NCBI RefSeq assembly: GCF_016806835.2
Contig: NZ_CP086111.1
Location: 1,616,001-1,680,000 of the forward strand
Direction of reading: 5' to 3'
From: Skermanella rosea
GTDB lineage: Bacteria; Pseudomonadota; Alphaproteobacteria; Azospirillales; Azospirillaceae
DNA length: 64,000 nt
Shown: positions 1 to 9,600 of the stretch, piece by piece
Position numbering within the stretch: the stretch's first letter is position 1
Layout: every line of letters starts with the position of its first letter
The notes under the pieces: generated by a model
Seen by the model: only the letters and a program-made list of their open reading frames with translations
What the model was told of the DNA's origin: nothing
The model's database searches: none
Translations under genes and position numbers: made by a program

Positions 1-585
1 GCCAAGGTCAACGCGGTCGGCGTGGTCGGACTGGTCGAGAACATGCCGTCGGGCAGCGCCCAGCGTCCCGGCGACATCGTGACCAGCCTGTCCGGCCAGA
101 CCATCGAGGTGCTGAACACCGACGCCGAGGGCCGGCTGGTCCTGGCCGACGCGCTGTGGTTCACCCAGGACACGTTCAAGCCGACCGCCATGGTCAACCT
201 TGCGACCCTGACGGGTGCCGTCATCGTGGCGCTGGGGACCGAGCATGCCGGGCTGTTCTCCAACGACGATACCCTGTCGGAGCAGCTGACCGCCGCGGGC
301 CGCAAGGTCGGCGAGAAGCTGTGGCGCATGCCGTTGAACGAGGCCTATGACAAGGCGATCAACTCCGACGCCGCCGACGTCAAGAACATCGCGGGCAGCC
401 GCGATGCCGGCAGCATCATCGGCGCCCAGTTCCTTCAGCGATTCGTCAACAACGTGCCCTGGGCGCACCTGGACATCGCCGGCGTGACCTGGTCGAAGAA
501 GGACGCCGGCACGATCCCGAAGGGGGCCACGTCCTTCGGCGTTCGCCTGCTCGACCGCTACGTCGCGGACGTGTACGAGGGGTGA
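1..585 (+). CDS. pepA: Leucyl aminopeptidase (M17), 3' part
   Basis: The frame is open from base 1, so the 5' part lies outside the window and about 194 C-terminal residues remain. M17 aminopeptidases are cytosolic, two-metal hexameric enzymes that remove N-terminal residues from peptides. The family signature NTDAEGRL is present at about residues 40-47; its Asp and Glu are metal ligands and its Arg is catalytic. The following stretch TGAVIVALG and the C-terminal part with W-x-x-L-D-I-A-G (the region around [15 protein letters not shown]) are typical of the family end. It is followed by holC, an order common in proteobacteria. The TGA stop overlaps a possible GTG start at 582. Confidence 0.95.
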   Translation, partial: AKVNAVGVVGLVENMPSGSAQRPGDIVTSLSGQTIEVLNTDAEGRLVLADALWFTQDTFKPTAMVNLATLTGAVIVALGTEHAGLFSNDDTLSEQLTAAGRKVGEKLWRMPLNEAYDKAINSDAADVKNIAGSRDAGSIIGAQFLQRFVNNVPWAHLDIAGVTWSKKDAGTIPKGATSFGVRLLDRYVADVYEG

Positions 586-1046
586 TCGGACGAGGCGCGC
601 GGGAACCGGTTTTTTCGCGCGCCCGAGCGGATCATGTCGCTGGGACGGAGTTCCAGGGAACGCCGACCGGCGTACGCTGGCGCCTGTTCGGCGACACCCG
701 CCCGCCGCTGACCGCCACCTTCTTCCTGCCGGAGGACGCCGACGGCGAGGGCGTGCTGGACCATGTCCTGATCACCGCGTCGGCGGGTTTCGGCCGCGAC
801 GCCGTGGACTCCCTGGCGACCCACGACCGGCTGTTCGACGGCCGGAACGGCGAGCGGGCGGTACGTTGCGATCGGCTGGGGCTGTCATTTCGGGCTGGGT
901 CTGTTCCGTCCCTCTTCGGCCGTGTCGATCGCGGCCGACCCGGCGCCGGGTCCGTCCTGACGCCGCCGATTGTCCTTTCAGGGCCTGTCCCGCTACGATG
1001 CCGTGAAGTCCAAGCCTGCCTGACAGCATCCCGGATCGAATCATGA
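582..1046 (+). CDS. Doubtful reading frame between pepA and holC
   Basis: A 154-codon frame starts with GTG overlapping the pepA stop (GTGA) and ends four bases into holC. I recognise no family. The middle (about residues 22-85) reads like a folded protein, with [19 protein letters not shown] followed by [19 protein letters not shown]. The first 20 and last 60 residues are Arg/Pro/Gly-rich, as expected of random high-GC sequence. It could be a small real gene, a decayed gene remnant or an untranslated spacer. No other frame on either strand of 586-1042 looks better, and no terminator was seen. Confidence 0.25.
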   Translation: MIGRGAREPVFSRARADHVAGTEFQGTPTGVRWRLFGDTRPPLTATFFLPEDADGEGVLDHVLITASAGFGRDAVDSLATHDRLFDGRNGERAVRCDRLGLSFRAGSVPSLFGRVDRGRPGAGSVLTPPIVLSGPVPLRCREVQACLTASRIES

Positions 1047-1492
1047 CGGAAATCCGCTTCTATCATCTCCAGCGCAAGACGCTGGAGGACGCGCTGCCGC
1101 AGATCCTGGAGAAGACCCTGGAGCGCGGGTGGCGGGCCGTCGTCGTGGCCGGATCGGAGGAACGGGTGGAGGCCCTGGCCCAGCACCTGTGGACCTACAA
1201 GGATTTCGGGTTCCTGCCCCACGGCAGCGCCCGGGACGGCGACGCGGAGCACCAGCCGGTCTGGCTCACCACCGAGGACGAGAACCCCAACGGTGCCACG
1301 GTCCTGATCCTGACCGACGGCGGGGTCTCGGACCGGCTCGACGGCTTCACGCTTGTCTGCGAGATGTTCGACGGCAACGACTACGACGCGGTCCAGGCTG
1401 CCCGCCGCCGCTGGAAGCAGTACAAGGACGACGGCCACGCGCTGACCTACTGGCAGCAGACCGAACGCGGGGGCTGGGAAAAGAAGGCCTGA
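1043..1492 (+). CDS. holC: DNA polymerase III chi subunit
   Basis: This 149-residue protein matches HolC, the clamp-loader accessory subunit that links the DnaX complex to single-strand binding protein at the replication fork. The N-terminus [20 protein letters not shown] and the central WTYKDFGFLPHG and PVWLTTEDENPNGATV blocks are characteristic. The W-x-QTERGGWEKK end is the usual lysine-rich C-terminus. It lies downstream of pepA, as in many proteobacteria, and converges with the M1 peptidase gene at a 12-bp distance. Confidence 0.93.
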   Translation: MTEIRFYHLQRKTLEDALPQILEKTLERGWRAVVVAGSEERVEALAQHLWTYKDFGFLPHGSARDGDAEHQPVWLTTEDENPNGATVLILTDGGVSDRLDGFTLVCEMFDGNDYDAVQAARRRWKQYKDDGHALTYWQQTERGGWEKKA

Positions 1493-1504
1493 GCCCCGGA
1501 CGGC

Positions 1505-3469
1505 TCACTCGACCGCGACGGTCCGCTTCAGCGGGTTGTCGCCCGGCGGCCAGATGCCCCGCTCCACGGCCTCGCGCCCCTGGAAGACCAGATAGCTCTG
1601 GCGGCCGTAATGGGGCAGGGGGCGGAGCAGCGCCTCAAGCGCCGCGCGGTCGTCCGCCGCCACCACCAGGGCCGGCGCGCCGCCCGCCGTGCGTCCGGTC
1701 CAGACCCGGGCCGTTCCCTGGCCCGCCAGCCCGTCGGGAACCGGTGCCAATCCGAGCCGGGGCAGGGCCTTGTACACGTCGGCCGTGATGCCGATCACCG
1801 CGACCGGCGCTCCGCCCAGGGGTTCGCCGGCCGCCGCCCCGGCATCCATCAGGCGGGAGGCCAGGGTACGCCCGAGATCCTGGTGAGGACCGGCCAGCAC
1901 GAGGCGGGTGGCCGGGTTCAGGGTCACGTCGCGGAGGATCGGCGCCGCCTCGCCCGGAGCCAGGCGGCGGAACAGCCGGTACTCGGGATCGACGGCGACG
2001 CTCAGCGGCGGCGCGTCCAGGTCGATCGTCGCGGCGGCCTCGCTCCCGGCCAGCGGGATCGTCCGCCGGACCTGTCCATCCGTCGTCTCGACGACCATGG
2101 GCACGTCCAGTCGGTATGCCGGTTCGCCCTGGCCGATCCGGACGGCAAGGGCGTAGCGATCGCCCAGCCGGGTTGCCGACGCTTCCATCAGGCGAAGCGC
2201 CGGGGCTCCGGTCCGGGTCACCCACTGGTCGAAGAAACCGCCCAGGTCGCGGCCCGAGGCGGCCTCGAAGGCCGCGCGCAGGTCGCTCCAGCCCGCCTTC
2301 CGGAAGCGGTGACGCTCCCAGAACAGCCGGATTCCGCGGTCGAACGCCTCGTCCCCCAGCATGTCGCGCAGCATCAGGAACAGGTACGCCGACTTGTTGT
2401 AGCCCACGATCTTCGCGGCGCCATGGACCCGCGCCGTGAAGTCGGCCAGTGAACCGTCCCGCGCGTCGGGCAGGGCCGCGTAGTCGCGCAGCCAGCCGAA
2501 GCGCATTTCCCGCGCGGCATCGGGATCCCGCTCGGCGGTGAGACCGTAGTCGGCCATGTAGGTCGTCAGCCCCTCGGACCAGTTTCCGGAGGCGTAGTCG
2601 ACCAGCACGCCGTTGCCCCACCAGTTGTGCAGGATCTCGTGAGGCAGCGACTGGCCGCGCATGAAGGGCAGAGGAAGCACCTGCCGGCCGATATAGGTCA
2701 GGCCGGCGAAGCCCAGTCCCACCGGCAAGGGAGCCGAGAGGATGGAGAAGCCGGAAAAGGGATAGGGCCCGATCCGTTCGGAGAAATGCGCGATATAGGT
2801 TTCCGATGCCTGGAGATAGTCGTCGGACAAATGTTCCAGGTCGGGCTCGAACAGGGTCCTCAGCCGCAGCCCGCCGGCCATGCGCTCCCGCACCTGCCAG
2901 CGGCCGGCGAACAGCGACGGCTCCTCCACCGCGGGGTCGATGGTGAAGACCGCTTCCTCATCCGTCTCCTCCGCAAGGTCGCCGGTCACGGCGGCGCGGT
3001 ATCCTTCGGGGACCCGGACGGCCAGCCGGTAGGTCGTGCGGTCCGCGTCGAATCGGGGCAGCCAGCCCGTTCCTCCCGGCAGGAAGCTTCCCGCCTCGCC
3101 CGACCCGGGCTCATCGCCGCCGAACGGGCTGCCGCTGTCGTCGAGCGGCGCCAGCGTGCCGGAATAGCGGATCGTCACCCGACCGGCGCCCGCGCCGGCG
3201 GCCGGGACGCGCCAGCGCGTCGGGCCGCCGACCGCGTCGGCCGGGCGGCCGTCGATCTCGAGGCGGACAGGCGAAAACCTCGGCGACAGATGGAATTCCA
3301 ACGGTGCGCCGCCGGTCACCGTCACCTGGTCCGTGACCTCCAGGCGCCGCGCCGCCGGATCGAGGTCTATGGCGGCGTCATGGGTCACTTCGGCAGCGGA
3401 GGCGGCGAGGCATGGCGAAGCGAGGGTCAACCAGAAGATGGCGCCGATGGCCGCCAGGCCGCTCTTCAT
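1505..3469 (-). CDS. Exported M1-family-like zinc aminopeptidase
   Basis: The chosen start gives 654 residues beginning with a clear signal peptide (MKSGLAAIGAIFWLTLASPCLAA); an upstream in-frame extension reaches only Arg/Ser/Gly-rich sequence. The zinc site is visible: HEILH at residues 277-281 inside HEILHNWWGNG, and a downstream Glu in NWSEGL at about residue 299. The spacing from the second His to that Glu is 17 residues, one fewer than the 18 of classic M1 enzymes. The WWGN and YMADY surroundings still fit M1. The N-terminal half is a beta-rich domain and the C-terminal third looks like an Ig-like/accessory region. Likely periplasmic peptide trimming. It is the last gene of a minus-strand unit with the CYTH-CHAD gene, 19 bp upstream. 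Confidence 0.85.
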   Translation of the reverse strand: MKSGLAAIGAIFWLTLASPCLAASAAEVTHDAAIDLDPAARRLEVTDQVTVTGGAPLEFHLSPRFSPVRLEIDGRPADAVGGPTRWRVPAAGAGAGRVTIRYSGTLAPLDDSGSPFGGDEPGSGEAGSFLPGGTGWLPRFDADRTTYRLAVRVPEGYRAAVTGDLAEETDEEAVFTIDPAVEEPSLFAGRWQVRERMAGGLRLRTLFEPDLEHLSDDYLQASETYIAHFSERIGPYPFSGFSILSAPLPVGLGFAGLTYIGRQVLPLPFMRGQSLPHEILHNWWGNGVLVDYASGNWSEGLTTYMADYGLTAERDPDAAREMRFGWLRDYAALPDARDGSLADFTARVHGAAKIVGYNKSAYLFLMLRDMLGDEAFDRGIRLFWERHRFRKAGWSDLRAAFEAASGRDLGGFFDQWVTRTGAPALRLMEASATRLGDRYALAVRIGQGEPAYRLDVPMVVETTDGQVRRTIPLAGSEAAATIDLDAPPLSVAVDPEYRLFRRLAPGEAAPILRDVTLNPATRLVLAGPHQDLGRTLASRLMDAGAAAGEPLGGAPVAVIGITADVYKALPRLGLAPVPDGLAGQGTARVWTGRTAGGAPALVVAADDRAALEALLRPLPHYGRQSYLVFQGREAVERGIWPPGDNPLKRTVAVE

Positions 3470-3488
3470 GCCGGATCGTCCCAATTCT

Positions 3489-5159
3489 TCATCCCCAGAA
3501 CGGTTCAGCCTTCTCGTAGTCGCGCCAGCGCTCGGGCAGGTCGGCCATGTGCCGACGCATCCGCCGGTCGAGCCAGTCGGCGAAGTCGCCCGCCGCCCGC
3601 CTGACGTCTCGCCCGGCATCGGCGGACAGCGCGTCGATCATGCGGCGGCTGACCGCGGCGTCGTTGAGGGTGCCCAACAGGTCCTGCAGGGTCTCGACCG
3701 AGTCGAGGTACGGGCGGACCGCGGCGGCGGGGTAGAGGCCGCGGAAGAACTCGACGGCGTAGCGCAGCTTCTTGAAGCTGATCCGCAACTGGTGCCGCTG
3801 GTCGGCGTCCAGCTTGCGGATCTGCCGCCCCGACTTGTGGGACTTGCGGTGTCGCTGGGCCAGCCAGCTCCCGGCCAGTTCGGGCATCGGCCGGGCCAGG
3901 AGCAGCCGGACGTCTGGTGCGGCATCCTCGTTCCAGCGTCCCGACTCCAGCCAGCCGCCGAGGCCAAGCATCAGCGTCGTGTAGCGCGGCGCATGCAGGG
4001 CTTCGGCCGCGCGGGCATGGGCGGAGCGGCGCGAATCCGCGATGGCCTGGCCCAGCAGGCGGACGCCCTTGTCGCTGCCCTGCTTCTCGGCATATGGCTC
4101 GAAGAACAGCGTCTGGAGGTTGTCCCAGTCGCGGGCCGGCCCCAGGCGTTCGGCCAGCCACTTGACCTCTTCCTTCAGCATCCGCGCATCGGGCGACGCG
4201 ATGACCTCGTCGAACAGGGTCAGCGCGGAGCGCAGGCGCCTCAGGGCCACCCGCATCTGGTGGATGCCCTCGGCCTCCACGCCGGTCACGGCGCAGGCCT
4301 GGTTGGCGAGCGCGTGTACCATGCAGTTGCGCACGATATGGCGGAAACTCTCGGCCACGGTGGTGGCGGGCGTCAGGCCCAGGGGCGGAGCCTTCGACGA
4401 CCGCGGCAGCGCGCCCGTGACCAGGGCGAAGCCGGCTTCCGCCTTGCTCTCCGTCGCGATGCGCAGCGGCACGATCCGCTGGAGTTCGTGGGCCAGCTCG
4501 AACAGGGCGGTGATCGATCCGGCCTTCAGCTCCAGCTCGACCTCGCTGATCGGCCGGTGCGCCACGCCCGCCCGGATCTCGCCCGTATCCAGGGCGACCT
4601 CAATCGCGGTCAGCGGATCGGGCCGGAGCATCAGGGTGGTGCGCTGGAAGTCCGTCAGGAACATCGGCCGGATCGCCGGAAGGGCGTCCTGGGGCACGAC
4701 CTCGCGCACGCCGTCCAGGGTGAGCAGGGAGATATCCGGGTCGTCGGAAGGGATCTGCCAATCCCACTCGCGCCGGACGGCGACGGCCGCCGCGTCTCCC
4801 GGCGTCCCGCTGTTCATGGTCTTGACCGTCTGGATACGCTGGGCGCCCTGGCGGCGTACGCGCAGGGCCACTCCATAGGCCGCGAGCGCCAGGTCCGGCG
4901 TGTCGTAATAGACGGTATAGAGGCGCTGGCTGGCCGCGGTGCCCTGCTGCAGCCCGACCAGGGCGGGGTGCCTCACCAGCCGGGCGAGATTGCCTGGGGC
5001 GACGTACAGCTTCAGCTCGATTTCCCGCGCCGCCTGCGGCGTCGCTGGAGCCGCTCCGGGAAAGTTCCTTTCCCGTGGAGCCGTGTCCGTCGGTTGCAGG
5101 TTCGTGCTGTCGCGGTTGTTCGGCACGGGCGGAGCAGCCTCGCTGATCGGGGGCGTCAT
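3489..5159 (-). CDS. CYTH-CHAD protein (putative inorganic triphosphatase, polyphosphate-binding)
   Basis: 556 residues with two domains. CYTH spans about residues 45-235, with the signature E-I-E-L-K at 46-50 (ExExK) that coordinates metal and triphosphate. CHAD, an alpha-helical His-rich domain, covers about 270-550 with the conserved HQMRVALRRLRSALTLF and a C-terminal repeat HQLRISFKKLRYAVEFF. CYTH enzymes hydrolyse inorganic triphosphate or related triphosphates, and CHAD domains bind polyphosphate. The position between sixA and the divergent ppk-ppx genes supports a polyphosphate role. The first 40 residues are Pro/Thr-rich and probably disordered. The exact substrate cannot be read from sequence. 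Confidence 0.92.
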   Translation of the reverse strand: MTPPISEAAPPVPNNRDSTNLQPTDTAPRERNFPGAAPATPQAAREIELKLYVAPGNLARLVRHPALVGLQQGTAASQRLYTVYYDTPDLALAAYGVALRVRRQGAQRIQTVKTMNSGTPGDAAAVAVRREWDWQIPSDDPDISLLTLDGVREVVPQDALPAIRPMFLTDFQRTTLMLRPDPLTAIEVALDTGEIRAGVAHRPISEVELELKAGSITALFELAHELQRIVPLRIATESKAEAGFALVTGALPRSSKAPPLGLTPATTVAESFRHIVRNCMVHALANQACAVTGVEAEGIHQMRVALRRLRSALTLFDEVIASPDARMLKEEVKWLAERLGPARDWDNLQTLFFEPYAEKQGSDKGVRLLGQAIADSRRSAHARAAEALHAPRYTTLMLGLGGWLESGRWNEDAAPDVRLLLARPMPELAGSWLAQRHRKSHKSGRQIRKLDADQRHQLRISFKKLRYAVEFFRGLYPAAAVRPYLDSVETLQDLLGTLNDAAVSRRMIDALSADAGRDVRRAAGDFADWLDRRMRRHMADLPERWRDYEKAEPFWG

Positions 5160-5192
5160 CCTTTTGTAGATACTCGACCCTCGTACCCAGCG

Positions 5193-5711
5193 TTAAGTTA
5201 ATTTTTTCGGAAGGACGAGGTTGGAGAGCGTTCCTGCACGCGACCCGATGTCGCTCCAGGAACCCTGGGCGAAGGTGAGCACCGCCAGGGCCGCCGTCGG
5301 AAACTTTCCGGCGAGACCGCGCAGGAGGGAGGCGTCGCCGTCACCCGCCAGATCCTGCGCCAAGTTGTGCAGATCGGGGTTGTGCGCGACCAGCAGGACC
5401 GTCCCGGCATCGTCGGGCAGCCGGCGAAGCCGATCCAGTAGCGCCCTCTCGCCGCTCAGGTAAAGGCCATGATCGTATTCGGCCGGCACTTGGCCGGTGC
5501 CCAGCTGGGCTGTCACCAGCGCCAGGGTGTCGACCGCCCGGCGCGCCGTCGAGCAGAGGATGACGTCGGGATGGAACCCTTCGCCGCGCAGATGGCGGCC
5601 GATCAGGGTCGCGGCGCGGGCGCCCCGGGGAGCCAGGGGCCGGTCATGGTCGTCGAGGGAGGGATCGATCCAGGCGGATTTCGCGTGCCGGAGCAGGTAG
5701 AGCGTCTTCAT
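5193..5711 (-). CDS. sixA: SixA-type histidine phosphatase
   Basis: 172 residues, the size of SixA. The phosphoglycerate-mutase-like catalytic motif LRHAKS is at residues 7-12 (R8, H9), with the second conserved His in VAHNPDLHNL near residue 110. SixA enzymes remove phosphate from phosphohistidine, classically on Hpt domains and, in E. coli, on the nitrogen phosphotransferase system. It heads the minus-strand unit sixA, CYTH-CHAD, M1 peptidase (33 bp to the next gene) and is divergent from ppk across about 190 bp. SixA genes often sit beside CHAD genes, so a link to phosphate/polyphosphate status is plausible but inferred. Confidence 0.9.
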   Translation of the reverse strand: MKTLYLLRHAKSAWIDPSLDDHDRPLAPRGARAATLIGRHLRGEGFHPDVILCSTARRAVDTLALVTAQLGTGQVPAEYDHGLYLSGERALLDRLRRLPDDAGTVLLVAHNPDLHNLAQDLAGDGDASLLRGLAGKFPTAALAVLTFAQGSWSDIGSRAGTLSNLVLPKKLT

Positions 5712-5903
5712 TGCGTTGACGTAAGCCTCAAGGTATTCCCTATTCGGGTTCGGCAGACACAGATGCCGCGGAATCCGGCCACCCCGATTGGAATCCGTTG
5801 TCGCGGGTGGCGGAATCCGGCGATGGCGGCCGTTCGCCTGTCAAAGCGTAACCGAGTCGCGCTATCGTGACCATTCCGTTAATCGTTGAGCCCCGAGGAA
5901 CCC

Positions 5904-8051
5904 GTGACCAGCGCGCAGGAAATCGAGACACCCGACATCGATCCGACCTCTCCGGACCGGTTCATCAATCGTGAACTGTCCTGGCTGGCGTTCAACCAGA
6001 GGGTTCTCGAGGAATCGCTGAACGTCAACCATCCCCTGCTGGAGCGGCTGCGGTTCCTGTCGATTTCCGCGAGCAACCTCGACGAATTCTACATGGTCCG
6101 CGTCGCGGGACTGAAGGCACAGGTCCGCGCCGGGATCACGACGCTGTCAGACGACAATCTCAGCCCGGCCCAGCAACTGGCCGCCGTCAACCAGCGCGTG
6201 ATCGAGCTGATGCGCGACCAGCAGAACGGCTGGCGGACGCTCCGGAAGGAACTGCGCGAGGCCGGGATCACCGTGGTGGATCCCAGCGAGCTTACCGACA
6301 GCGAGATGGATTGGCTGGAGGCCCGTTTCCTCGACGACATCTTCCCGCTCCTGACGCCCATCGCGGTCGATCCGGCCCATCCGTTCCCGTTCATCCCCAA
6401 CCTCGGATTCAGCCTGGCGCTCCAACTCTACGACCCGGACCGCAGCCAGAACCTGGACGCCCTGCTGCCGATGCCGTCCCAGCTGGACCGCTTCGTCCGG
6501 CTGCCCGGATCGGACGTGCGGTTCGTCCTGCTGGAACAGCTCGTCCTTCTGTTCCTCGACCGGATCTTCCCGGCGCCGTTCAAGCTGACCGGGCACGGCG
6601 TGTTCCGGATCCTGCGCGACAGCGAGATGGAGATCGACGAGGAGGCGGAGGACCTGGTCCGCACCTTCGAAAGCGCGCTGAAGCGTCGCCGGCGCGGCAG
6701 CGTCATCCGGCTGGCGGTCAATATCGGGATGGCGCCGGACCTGCGGGAGTTCCTGCGCAACCAGCTCTCCGTCTCCAACGACGACGTGTTCGTGCTGGAA
6801 GGGCTGATCGGCCTGGCCGATACCAAGCAGCTGATCATCGAGGAGCGCCCGGACCTCGTCTTCCCGCCCTACAATGCCCGCTTCCCGGAGCGGATCCGCG
6901 ACTTCGGCGGCGACTGCTTCGCGGCGATCCGGCACAAGGACATCGTCGTCCACCATCCGTACGAGAGCTTCGACGTGGTGGTCCAGTTCCTGCGGCAGGC
7001 GGCCCGCGACCCGGCTGTGGTGGCGATCAAGCAGACGCTGTACCGGACCAGCAAGAACTCGCCCATCGTGGCGGCCCTGATCGAGGCGGCGGAGGCCGGC
7101 AAGACGGTCACCGCCATGGTGGAGCTGAAGGCCCGCTTCGACGAGGAGGCCAACATCCAGTGGGCCCGCGACCTGGAGCGCGCCGGAGCCCAGGTGGTCT
7201 ACGGCTTCGTCGACCTGAAGACCCACGCCAAGGTGTCGCTGGTGGTCCGGCGCGAGGCCAAGGGCTTGCGCAGCTACGTCCATTTCGGCACCGGCAACTA
7301 CCACCCGATCACCGCCAAGGTCTACACCGACCTGTCCTTCTTCACCTGCGACCCGGCGCTCTGCCACGACGCCGCCTTCATGTTCAACTACATGACCGGC
7401 TACGCGACGCCGAAGTCGCTGGAGAAGGTCTCCATAGCGCCCCTGGCGCTGCGGGAGAAGCTGGTCGAACTGATCGACCGGGAGATCGCCTTCGCCCGCG
7501 CCGGCAAGCCGGCCCGGATCTGGGTCAAGCTGAACTCGCTGGTCGATTCGCGCCTGATCGACAAGCTGTACGAGGCGTCCCAGGCGGGCGTGGTGATCGA
7601 CATGATCATGCGCGGTATCTGCTGCCTGCGCCCCGGCGTTCCGGGCCTGTCCGACAACATTAGGGTCAAGAGCATCGTCGGCCGCTTCCTGGAGCATGGC
7701 CGGATCATCTGCTTCGGCAACGGCCACAGCCTGCCGTCTCCCGAGGCCAAGGTCTACATTTCCTCGGCGGACTGGATGCCGCGCAACCTGGACCGCCGGA
7801 TCGAGACCCTGGTCCCGATCGAGAACCCGACCGTCCACCAGCAGATCCTGGACCAGATCATGGTCGCCAACCTGAAGGACGAGGCCCAGAGCTGGTTCCT
7901 GGTCTCCGACGGCTCCTACCGGCGGGCGAAGGTCGACAAGGAGGCGTTCAGCGCCCATACCTATTTCATGACCAATCCCAGCCTGTCCGGCCGCGGCAGC
8001 GCGATCTCCGGGGCGCGGATCCCTCCGCGCCTGGTCCTCCAATCCAAGTAG
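5904..8051 (+). CDS. ppk: Polyphosphate kinase 1
   Basis: About 715 residues, full length for PPK1, which reversibly moves the gamma-phosphate of ATP onto polyphosphate. The N-terminal block [19 protein letters not shown] is typical. The expected autophosphorylated His lies in [11 protein letters not shown] (His about 460), and the C-terminal phospholipase-D-like halves with RGICCLRPG and the [11 protein letters not shown] block are complete. I chose the GTG at 5904 because GAGGAA stands 4-5 bases before it; a TTG six codons upstream (5886) lacks a ribosome site. ppx follows after 32 bp, so the two are very likely one operon. The gene is divergent from sixA. Confidence 0.96.
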   Translation: MTSAQEIETPDIDPTSPDRFINRELSWLAFNQRVLEESLNVNHPLLERLRFLSISASNLDEFYMVRVAGLKAQVRAGITTLSDDNLSPAQQLAAVNQRVIELMRDQQNGWRTLRKELREAGITVVDPSELTDSEMDWLEARFLDDIFPLLTPIAVDPAHPFPFIPNLGFSLALQLYDPDRSQNLDALLPMPSQLDRFVRLPGSDVRFVLLEQLVLLFLDRIFPAPFKLTGHGVFRILRDSEMEIDEEAEDLVRTFESALKRRRRGSVIRLAVNIGMAPDLREFLRNQLSVSNDDVFVLEGLIGLADTKQLIIEERPDLVFPPYNARFPERIRDFGGDCFAAIRHKDIVVHHPYESFDVVVQFLRQAARDPAVVAIKQTLYRTSKNSPIVAALIEAAEAGKTVTAMVELKARFDEEANIQWARDLERAGAQVVYGFVDLKTHAKVSLVVRREAKGLRSYVHFGTGNYHPITAKVYTDLSFFTCDPALCHDAAFMFNYMTGYATPKSLEKVSIAPLALREKLVELIDREIAFARAGKPARIWVKLNSLVDSRLIDKLYEASQAGVVIDMIMRGICCLRPGVPGLSDNIRVKSIVGRFLEHGRIICFGNGHSLPSPEAKVYISSADWMPRNLDRRIETLVPIENPTVHQQILDQIMVANLKDEAQSWFLVSDGSYRRAKVDKEAFSAHTYFMTNPSLSGRGSAISGARIPPRLVLQSK

Positions 8052-8083
8052 CAAGTCCATAAAGGCGCGACGGGCACTACGAC

Positions 8084-9598
8084 ATGACCCTCACCCTCGA
8101 TCGGCGTCCGGCTGCCGACCTCCAGCGTTCCGAGCGGATCGCCGTCATCGACATCGGCTCGAACTCTATACGGCTCGTCGTCTATGACGGCCTTCACCGG
8201 GCGCCGGTGCCCCTGTTCAACGAGAAGATCATGTGCGGGCTGGGCCGCACGGTCGAGAAGACCGGCCGCCTCAACCCGGACGGCGTGACGCTGGCGCTGG
8301 ACAACATCGCCCGCTTCGGCCGCCTGATCGACGGCATGGACGTCTCCCGGACCGACGTGCTGGCGACCGCCGCCGTGCGCGACGCCGCCGACGGCGCCGA
8401 GTTCGTCGAGGCGGTCAAAGCCAGGACCGGCCTGACCGTCCGTACCATCGCCGGCGAGGAGGAGGCGCGCCTGTCGGCCATGGGAGTGCTGTCGGGCACG
8501 CCCGGTGCCGACGGGCTGATGGGCGACCTGGGCGGCGGCAGCCTGGAACTGGTCGGACTGGACCGCGGCGCCATCGGTCCCCAGGTCACGATGCCGCTCG
8601 GCCCGCTCCGGCTGGCGGAGTCCTGCGGCGGAAAGCTGGCGACGGCGTCCCGGACCATCGACCAGCACCTTCAGGCGCTGCCCTGGCTGGCGGCGCACAA
8701 GGGACGGCCCTTCTATCCGGTGGGCGGAAGCTGGCGCGCGCTGGCGAAATTGCATATGGAGCAGGTGAGCCACCCGCTCCACGTCATCCATCACTACACG
8801 GTCGGCGGCGCCCAGCTCCGCGATTTCGCGGGGGAGATATCCCGGCTCAACCGGTCGGCGCTGGACAGGATATCCGGCGTTTCGAAGCGCCGGTCGGACA
8901 CGCTGCCCCTGGCCGCGCTGGCGCTAGAACGGCTGCTGACGACCGTCGAGCCGTCCGAAGTGGTCTTCTCCGCCTTCGGACTGCGCGAGGGGCTGCTGTT
9001 CGACATGCTCGGCGCGCAGGAGCAGCGGGAGGATCCCCTGATCAGCGCCTGCGCCGGGCTGGCCAAGCGGATCGGCCGGTTCGACCAGGGGGAGATCATC
9101 ACGAACTGGACGGCATCCCTGTTCGCCGGGGAAGACGAGGCAGCCGCCCGGCTGCGCCGGGCCTCCTGCCTGCTCAGCGATCTCGGCTGGTCCGAGCACC
9201 CCGATTATCGCGCGGAGCACGCCTATATGCGGATCCTCCGCATGCCTTTCGCCGGCATCGACCACGGGGAACGGGCTTTCCTGGCCCTGGTCGCCTATGC
9301 GCGCTACGGCGGCCGGATCGAGGATCCGCAGGTGGCGGTGGCGCGTGGGCTGGTCCAGGAGGGCAGGGCGGCGAAGGCGGCCATCCTGGGCTTGGCGCTG
9401 CGTCTGGCCCAGACGCTGACCGGCGGCGTCGCGGCGCTGCTTCAGCGAACCAGCCTGTCGATCGACGAGGAGGCGCTCATCCTCTGCGTTCCGGAGGACG
9501 CCCGCGTGCTGGTCGGCGACACGGTGCAGCGCCGGCTGGACGCGGTCGCCAAGGGGCTGAGCCGGCGGGGCGAGATCGTGATCGCGCCGCCGAGATAG
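8084..9598 (+). CDS. ppx: Exopolyphosphatase, Ppx/GppA family
   Basis: 504 residues. The ASKHA-fold phosphate-1 loop VIDIGSNSIRLVVYD is at about residues 21-35 and the phosphate-2 motif MGDLGGGSLELV at about 146-157. The active-site Glu is expected in TIAGEEEARLSA. The C-terminal HD-like helical half (about 310-500) follows. The enzyme releases phosphate from polyphosphate ends, or hydrolyses pppGpp in GppA relatives; the ppk-ppx pairing favours polyphosphate. The stop is only 2 bp from the stop of the convergent rnd gene. Confidence 0.95.
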   Translation: MTLTLDRRPAADLQRSERIAVIDIGSNSIRLVVYDGLHRAPVPLFNEKIMCGLGRTVEKTGRLNPDGVTLALDNIARFGRLIDGMDVSRTDVLATAAVRDAADGAEFVEAVKARTGLTVRTIAGEEEARLSAMGVLSGTPGADGLMGDLGGGSLELVGLDRGAIGPQVTMPLGPLRLAESCGGKLATASRTIDQHLQALPWLAAHKGRPFYPVGGSWRALAKLHMEQVSHPLHVIHHYTVGGAQLRDFAGEISRLNRSALDRISGVSKRRSDTLPLAALALERLLTTVEPSEVVFSAFGLREGLLFDMLGAQEQREDPLISACAGLAKRIGRFDQGEIITNWTASLFAGEDEAAARLRRASCLLSDLGWSEHPDYRAEHAYMRILRMPFAGIDHGERAFLALVAYARYGGRIEDPQVAVARGLVQEGRAAKAAILGLALRLAQTLTGGVAALLQRTSLSIDEEALILCVPEDARVLVGDTVQRRLDAVAKGLSRRGEIVIAPPR

Positions 9599-9600
9599 GC

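Noticed and set aside
5838..5860. Possible Pho box (CTGTCAA) in the sixA/ppk divergent region
   Set aside because: Only the first half-site matches CTGTCAT; the second, 11 bases on, reads TAACCGA. Too weak to call despite the fitting context.
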